27,606 bases of DNA, from contig JAVBTR010000031.1 in NCBI GenBank assembly GCA_031556065.1, positions 1-27,606 of the forward strand, written 5' to 3'. The notes below the pieces were generated by a model. It saw only the letters and a list, made by a program, of their open reading frames with translations, was not told where the DNA came from and made no database searches. How positions within the stretch are numbered: the first letter of the stretch is position 1; every line of letters begins with the position of its first letter. The DNA is from JAVBTR01 sp031556065. Its GTDB lineage: Bacteria > Bacillota > Clostridia > Christensenellales > Aristaeellaceae. Shown in pieces: positions 22,769 through 27,606 of the stretch. Both the position numbers and the translations under genes were made by a program.

Positions 22769-23602
22769 TTACGATTTAATCCCGCCGATAGCAATGCCGC
22801 TATCCACATACTTTTGTGTGAAAAGGTACACCGCCAGAATGGGGATGATGGTCAGCACCGCGCCAGCCATCAGCACGTGCTCGTTGTTTTTATACATGCC
22901 GTTCATGTTGCCAAGCACCACTTGAAGGGTTTGCTTGCCGGTGCTGGTTAAAACAATCAGGGGCCAAAGATAACTGTTCCAACTGCCCATGAAGCTTAAA
23001 AGAATCATGGTAGAAAAGCTTGGCATCACCATGGGCAAAACAATCTGAAAGAAGACCCTGTAAAGGCTGGCGCCATCCAGCATAGCGGATTCCATGTAGG
23101 CATCGTTCACCGTAAGCATGGACTGCCGCATTAAGAACACCCCAAAGGCATTGGAAAGGGAAGGGAGAATAAGCCCTGTATAGGTATCCAGCAACCCCAT
23201 ATACCGAAGAATAATGTAATTGGGCACCATGGTAACCGTGCCAGGGATCATCATCGTGCCTAGATACACCATGAATAATTTATCGCTTCCCTTAAAGGGC
23301 AACTTGGTGAATACAAAGGAAGCCATGGTAGCGCTCATCACCGCCACGATGGTACACATCACAGCCAGAAACAAGCTATTGAGGGTGGCTTTTAAAAATG
23401 AAAAGCCCTGCATATTGAAAACCCGGTAATAGCCTTCCAGGGACGGGTTTTCGGGAATCCAGCGAATAGGCAGCGTCCTGATAGCCTCACCACTTTTAAA
23501 AGAAGATGACAGCATCCATAAAAAGGGGATCAAGGTGATAATCGCCATCAGGCATAGTCCCAGATAAAACAGCACCATAGAAAAGCGCTTGCCATTACGC
23601 AT
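22769..23602 (-). CDS. Carbohydrate ABC transporter permease, MalG/UgpE type
   Basis: A 277-residue membrane protein with six hydrophobic segments, an N-terminal FYLGLCLMAIITLIPFLWML span, and the EAA loop YMESAMLDGASLYRVFFQIV (about 170-190). The ending DSGIAIGGIKS is the usual one for this family. Its ATG overlaps the end of the upstream permease gene by 8 bases, so the two are translationally coupled. It forms the channel with that permease and serves the binding protein encoded 42 bases downstream. No ATPase gene is present in the operon. Confidence 0.92.
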   Translation of the reverse strand: MRNGKRFSMVLFYLGLCLMAIITLIPFLWMLSSSFKSGEAIRTLPIRWIPENPSLEGYYRVFNMQGFSFLKATLNSLFLAVMCTIVAVMSATMASFVFTKLPFKGSDKLFMVYLGTMMIPGTVTMVPNYIILRYMGLLDTYTGLILPSLSNAFGVFLMRQSMLTVNDAYMESAMLDGASLYRVFFQIVLPMVMPSFSTMILLSFMGSWNSYLWPLIVLTSTGKQTLQVVLGNMNGMYKNNEHVLMAGAVLTIIPILAVYLFTQKYVDSGIAIGGIKS

Positions 23603-24488
23603 CGTAATTCACCCACTTTCTTTGTAAGGCGAATTGGATCAGCGTGAATACCATAATCAAGGCAAACAGCACCCATGAATAAGCCGAGGCCATGCCCATT
23701 TTGTATTGGTTAAAGGCGTAACGGTAGATTCTTTCCAGAAACACTGTCGTAGAATTACCAGGGCCGCCGCCTGTCATAATGAAAACCGAATCAAACACCT
23801 GCAGGCCATAAATCACATTGATTACCAGCAGCAGAAACAATGTAGGCGAAATAAGAGGCAGCGTGATTTTTGTAAAGCGCTTCAGTGGCCCCGCGCCATC
23901 GATCTGAGCGGCTTCATAGTAGCCTGGATCGATGGATTTAAGGGCTGCCAGCACCATCAGCGCATAATACCCGGTATCCTTCCACACTGCCGCGATCACA
24001 ATGCCCGGCATAGCCCACGTAGGGCTTGAAAGCCAGGCAGGGCCTTGTATGCCAACGCTTGCCAGCATTTGGTTTAAAAGTCCGTACTTCCCAGAAAGCA
24101 CCCATTGCCATACCACCGCCGCCGCCACCCATGAGGTGATGACTGGCATATAAAACACCACACGAAAGAAGCCGCGAAAGCGGAAGCTTTGGTTTAAAAT
24201 TAGCCCTTGAACAAGGGATGTTACCAAAATAGCCGGTAAATAAAGCCCAAGATAGGTCAATGTATGGGTTAGTACCTGTGTAAACTCCTTGCCCGTTAAA
24301 ATGCGAGTATAGTTTTTAAAACCTACCAGCTTCATGGCCCCCAGAGGCCGCAGGAGGTCGTAATCCATAAAGCTGAATACAAAGGAGGCCAAAATGGGGA
24401 TCAGGCAAAAGACGATCAGCCCAATAAGAGAAGGCGCAAGAAATAGTGCTGTGGCAGATGTGCGCTTGGCGGATTTAGGAAGATACAT
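23595..24488 (-). CDS. Carbohydrate ABC transporter permease, MalF/UgpA type
   Basis: The start is set at ATG 24486-24488 because GGGGGAG lies 6 bases upstream; earlier in-frame Met codons lie deep inside the GH65 gene. The resulting 297-residue protein has a basic N-terminus, a first span (ALFLAPSLIGLIVFCLIPIL), five more spans and the EAA loop YYEAAQIDGAGPLKRFTKIT (about residues 188-207). It overlaps the 3' end of the GH65 gene by 14 bases and the next permease by 8 bases. Together with that permease it forms the importer channel. The link to GH31 and GH65 enzymes suggests alpha-glucosides as cargo. Confidence 0.9.
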   Translation of the reverse strand: MYLPKSAKRTSATALFLAPSLIGLIVFCLIPILASFVFSFMDYDLLRPLGAMKLVGFKNYTRILTGKEFTQVLTHTLTYLGLYLPAILVTSLVQGLILNQSFRFRGFFRVVFYMPVITSWVAAAVVWQWVLSGKYGLLNQMLASVGIQGPAWLSSPTWAMPGIVIAAVWKDTGYYALMVLAALKSIDPGYYEAAQIDGAGPLKRFTKITLPLISPTLFLLLVINVIYGLQVFDSVFIMTGGGPGNSTTVFLERIYRYAFNQYKMGMASAYSWVLFALIMVFTLIQFALQRKWVNYDA

Positions 24489-26493
24489 GCACCACTCCCC
24501 CTTCATGAATCGCAATGGTAAACCGTTGGCCTTGGCAGTGAATTTTAAAACGCATGCCATGAATAAATGGAGGTAATCTGGGCGTTACGGCAAGCTTTTC
24601 ATTGCCGATGTCCACTCCCGCGATACCGAAAACCAACGCCTGCCATGCCCCACCCAAGGCTGCCATGTGAAGCCCTTCTTTGCCAGTATTGCCCATCATA
24701 TCGTATAAATCCAGGTACAAGGCTTTGTGGAAGTAATCCTCCGCCTTTTCCCATAGACCCAATTCAAAGGCCAACTGCGCGTGTGGACCATAGCTTAATG
24801 TGGAATCGTGAACGGTAAGGGGTTCATAGGCTGAATACACGTTTTTCTTTTGCTCCAAAGTAAAATCCCTTGAGAATAAAAGCATCAATTGTACCAAGTC
24901 CGCCTGTTTGAGCACCTTATAACGCTGCATTCTGTCAAAGCAAACCTGCTTGTACAGAGGCGTGTTGTCTTGGCGGAGAAAGGGGGCGGGCTCCAGCCGA
25001 TCAAAAAGCTCATCCTGCAGGTAAAGCTCGCGCTTTTCATCATACAAAATAGCGATGTGCTCTCTTACATGGGTAAGACACTTTCTTTCTTCCGGTGATA
25101 AATAGCAGTTATCAAGAGCCAGATCGATGTTATGCCGCGCCATATAATTGGTATAGGTGTTGTTTACCGCAGCGCCACAGTATTCATCGGGACCCTTTAC
25201 AAAAAAGGAACTGTATTGCCCTTTACTTTCTTCCCAATTAAGGCGGCTTGCCCAATAAATGGCTGTTTGCCTATAAACCTCCGCAAAGGCCTCCTGTTCA
25301 TACGCTTTATCTCCTGTGGTTTTTGCATAGCGGTGCATGGCATAGGCAATATCTGCTGTAATGTGCACCTCACAAAGACCGATATCCCAGCTTTCGCACT
25401 GTTCCTGTCCTGTTTTCGAACACATCCAGGGATACCTTGCCCCTTGAAGGTTTTGCTTTAAAGCCAGGTCTTTAGCATCCTGAAGGCGGTCCACCCGGTA
25501 CTGTAAAAGGTTCCGGGCTGCTTGAGGACGAACCCAGGTGTAAAAGGGCAGAAGAAAGATTTCCGTATCCCAAAAGGTATTGCCCTTGTAGCGCCCATGA
25601 GTCAGGCCCCGGGCCCCCATAGATACATTGGGATTTTCTCCGGCGTTATTGCACAGTAGCTGAAAAATATTGTACCGCACCGCACCCTGGATTTCATCCG
25701 CCCCGTCCAGTTGAATATCCGCGTCTTCCCAAAGTCTTGCCCAAGCAGCTTGATGGTCTTCCCATGGGTGCTCGCCAATGTCTTGAACCAAAGGCGATAC
25801 CTGCACCCGCTTTTCAAGGGTAAAACTTTCGCCTTGCTTAAGAACCACGGTAAATTTCGTTATGGCCTTGCCATTGCTAACGGCGCTTTCTTGTTGGCAT
25901 TCTTCTAAAAAGTGATAGATCCAGGTAAAGCCAATTGGCTCCTTGGAATAGCGGGTCGCCATTTTAAGCCCGTTTACTGTCAGCTCTTTCACATCTAAAA
26001 GAGGGATGGTTTCCAATTGCTCCAGCATCTGGTCATCGTGCACAGGCAGGTTTTCCACCCAGGGATCAGCGATACCGGCAATAACATAGGTACCCGCTTT
26101 CTTTGCAGTGAGTGTGCTTTTTACGCAGATAAGCCCTTTTTGAGCCATGGATACCATGCGCCTTGTTTCAACATAAACCCGTTCGCTTTCCCACCTATGG
26201 ATCAAAATCGCCCGTTGCATATCAAGCTGCTGGCAGGTATTTTGGGGCGTTTCCCCTTCCGCCCGCAGAGTAAGCACATCGGGAAGCTGCACCATGTCGG
26301 TAATCCCAGGCTTAATGTAGTCATATAGCCCTGCTTTAAAAACACCATGCTCCTGCGGCGCGGCTTTTAATTCCTGGGTGGAAAAACCCCGCGTGCCAAT
26401 CTCCCCATTGCCTATAAAGAAAATGCTTTGGCAAAAATCATCGATGGCACCATACCGTTGGATCGTCCAAGGCGTAATGATGGTCTTTTCCAT
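24475..26493 (-). CDS. GH65 family disaccharide phosphorylase
   Basis: The start is ATG 26491-26493 with GGGAG 8 bases upstream; a GTG three codons earlier is less likely because it overlaps that site. The 672-residue protein is cytoplasmic. Seen: the beta-sandwich N-domain (about 1-240), the (alpha/alpha)6 barrel with FWDTEIF (307-313), GPDEYCG (434-440) whose Glu437 matches the general acid Glu487 of Lactobacillus brevis maltose phosphorylase by spacing, and late GNTGKEGLHMAALGG with the phosphate-site His. GH65 phosphorylases split alpha-glucosidic disaccharides into beta-glucose 1-phosphate and a sugar. Linkage (maltose, kojibiose, nigerose, trehalose or other) cannot be read. At 672 residues it is shorter than the usual 750 or so. 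It starts 5 bases after the GH31 stop. No beta-phosphoglucomutase gene is in the window. Confidence 0.88.
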   Translation of the reverse strand: MEKTIITPWTIQRYGAIDDFCQSIFFIGNGEIGTRGFSTQELKAAPQEHGVFKAGLYDYIKPGITDMVQLPDVLTLRAEGETPQNTCQQLDMQRAILIHRWESERVYVETRRMVSMAQKGLICVKSTLTAKKAGTYVIAGIADPWVENLPVHDDQMLEQLETIPLLDVKELTVNGLKMATRYSKEPIGFTWIYHFLEECQQESAVSNGKAITKFTVVLKQGESFTLEKRVQVSPLVQDIGEHPWEDHQAAWARLWEDADIQLDGADEIQGAVRYNIFQLLCNNAGENPNVSMGARGLTHGRYKGNTFWDTEIFLLPFYTWVRPQAARNLLQYRVDRLQDAKDLALKQNLQGARYPWMCSKTGQEQCESWDIGLCEVHITADIAYAMHRYAKTTGDKAYEQEAFAEVYRQTAIYWASRLNWEESKGQYSSFFVKGPDEYCGAAVNNTYTNYMARHNIDLALDNCYLSPEERKCLTHVREHIAILYDEKRELYLQDELFDRLEPAPFLRQDNTPLYKQVCFDRMQRYKVLKQADLVQLMLLFSRDFTLEQKKNVYSAYEPLTVHDSTLSYGPHAQLAFELGLWEKAEDYFHKALYLDLYDMMGNTGKEGLHMAALGGAWQALVFGIAGVDIGNEKLAVTPRLPPFIHGMRFKIHCQGQRFTIAIHEGGVVHVSS

Positions 26494-26498
26494 AGGAA

Positions 26499-27606
26499 TC
26501 ACTCCCTTTCATATGCGGCAATCATGTTCAAAGGGCAAGCAATCTCTTTTACTGCCGGACCTTTCACCACTTCCCCTGTAAACAAATGCCGCCATTTGCC
26601 TTTTGGGAAATACACTAATCGGATGCTTTGTCCCATTTCCACAATAGGCGCCACCAGCCACTTCTTGCCAAACATATATTCATCGAAGGTACCCCAGGCT
26701 GTTTCATCATCGGGAAAATCGATGCACAGATGCGCCATCAAAGGCCGGCATTCCGAAACACACATTTTCGCCTGGGCAATAATGCTGGGCAGCAGCGTTT
26801 CCCTTAAGTTAGCAAAATCCCGGGCAATTTCCAGAATCTCATTATCGTTGTGCTTTTCCGCCAGGTTCCAGGGGCTGCGATCGTTGTTAAAGCCCACTTC
26901 ATGGGTCTGATAAAACTGCCCGTTTCGAGGTTCGGAATGCCATTGCATCACAGGCGCGAAGCAGCCCAAGGCCGTTGCCCTCAAATATAATTCTTTATCG
27001 GGGATTTCTCCAGCGAATCCGCCTATATCAAAGCCCCAGAATAAAATCCCGCTTAGCCCCGCCGTGATGCCTGCCGTTAACTGGGCTTTAAGCTCGCTAA
27101 AGAGGCTTAGCTGGTCGCCCGCCCAATGCAAGGGCGTTTTCTGCGCTCCCGCATAGCCTGCCCGGCTGAAGGTAACCCCTTGAACCCCGTTTTCTTCCAT
27201 AAAAGTATGATAAGCGGCAGCATACTGGTTTGGGTAAAGATTTCGGGCGGTAAGCCCTGTCATGCCATTATGAAGCCGTACCCTGTTGTCGAAAATGAAC
27301 TCGCCCCCATCGGTCTTAAAGCCTTCTACGCCCATATCTAACAAAGGCTTCCGCTTTTCAAACCACCACTTAACCGCTTTGGGGTTGGTAAAGTCTACCA
27401 GCAGGCTATGGTGAAACCATCGGTCTGTAATGCGGTAGGGGCTGCCATCTTCGTTCATAACACAATAACCGTTTTCAATGGCCTCTTGAATATCCTTTTC
27501 CAGCGCTTTCCCCGGTTCCCCATCCCATTCATGCTTGATAATGGGGATTTGCCACAGCAACACATGCAGTCCCCTTTCGCGGAGCCTTTGCACCAGCGCC
27601 GCCGGA
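26499..27606 (-). CDS. GH31 family alpha-glycosidase, 5' end cut by window edge
   Basis: The frame is open to the right edge, so only the C-terminal 369 residues are present; GTG at 27591-27593 is in frame but is not the start. Visible GH31 features: the barrel strand GLHVLLWQIP, the nucleophile Asp in GFKTDGGEFI, the acid/base region TPLHWAGDQ, FWGFDIGGF, and the MQWHSE segment, followed by the proximal C-terminal beta domain (WLVAPIVEMGQSIRLVYFPK). It should hydrolyse alpha-glucosides or alpha-xylosides in the cytoplasm; an alpha-glucosidase role is preferred because a GH65 phosphorylase follows 5 bases after its stop. Presence of a signal peptide cannot be judged. Confidence 0.9.
   Translation of the reverse strand, partial: PAALVQRLRERGLHVLLWQIPIIKHEWDGEPGKALEKDIQEAIENGYCVMNEDGSPYRITDRWFHHSLLVDFTNPKAVKWWFEKRKPLLDMGVEGFKTDGGEFIFDNRVRLHNGMTGLTARNLYPNQYAAAYHTFMEENGVQGVTFSRAGYAGAQKTPLHWAGDQLSLFSELKAQLTAGITAGLSGILFWGFDIGGFAGEIPDKELYLRATALGCFAPVMQWHSEPRNGQFYQTHEVGFNNDRSPWNLAEKHNDNEILEIARDFANLRETLLPSIIAQAKMCVSECRPLMAHLCIDFPDDETAWGTFDEYMFGKKWLVAPIVEMGQSIRLVYFPKGKWRHLFTGEVVKGPAVKEIACPLNMIAAYERE

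Overview
The window looks like chromosomal DNA from an anaerobic, carbohydrate-fermenting member of the Bacillota (Clostridia-like, probably gut-associated). This is inferred from strong AGGAGG-type ribosome binding sites, short Lys-rich signal peptides ending in Ala-x-Ala/Glu, LplB/YtcP-type sugar importers that lack their own ATPase gene, a YesN-like AraC regulator, an AgrC/AgrA-like pair, and several GH3, GH31 and GH65 enzymes. No rRNA, tRNA, transposase, phage gene or CRISPR array was seen. Both edges cut genes: the oligogalacturonate lyase on the left loses its 3' end and the GH31 enzyme on the right loses its 5' end.

Region 1 (1-7022) is a pectin-fragment module. On the minus strand, from a promoter near 4600, come a secreted solute-binding protein, two permeases joined by a TAATG overlap, and a PL22-type oligogalacturonate lyase. 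Stem-loops with T-rich tails sit after the binding protein and before the lyase. Divergently on the plus strand is a membrane-anchored AraC-family sensor/regulator, with candidate operator repeats and a cre-like site between the two promoters. Region 2 (7023-7704) holds a cytoplasmic-type Cu/Zn superoxide dismutase gene whose Shine-Dalgarno is built into a 12-bp stem-loop.

Region 3 (7725-18613, minus) is a glycan-hydrolase cluster. In transcription order it encodes a secreted domain-permuted GH3 protein, a secreted stand-alone carbohydrate-binding protein, a second permuted GH3 anchored in the membrane at both ends, a cytoplasmic GH3 of normal order, a GtrA-like membrane protein and a GT2 glycosyltransferase. 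The last three are tightly coupled. Hairpins separate the first four genes. There is no transporter, and the mixture of hydrolases with GtrA/GT2 suggests envelope or surface-glycan work as much as nutrition. Divergently (19014-21039, plus) lies a LytTR response regulator and a GHKL histidine kinase. Between the two units an exact 8-bp direct repeat, spaced two helical turns, has the geometry of a LytTR-protein site and lies just upstream of both candidate promoters.

Region 4 (21040-21493) is a convergent intergenic region without a credible gene. It contains the kinase operon's terminator and then a dense tandem array of about nine short, mostly perfect hairpins, the most unusual thing in the window. 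Region 5 (21494-27606, minus) is an alpha-glucoside module: GH31 enzyme, GH65 phosphorylase, two permeases and a secreted solute-binding protein, in transcription order and almost fully overlapping or coupled.
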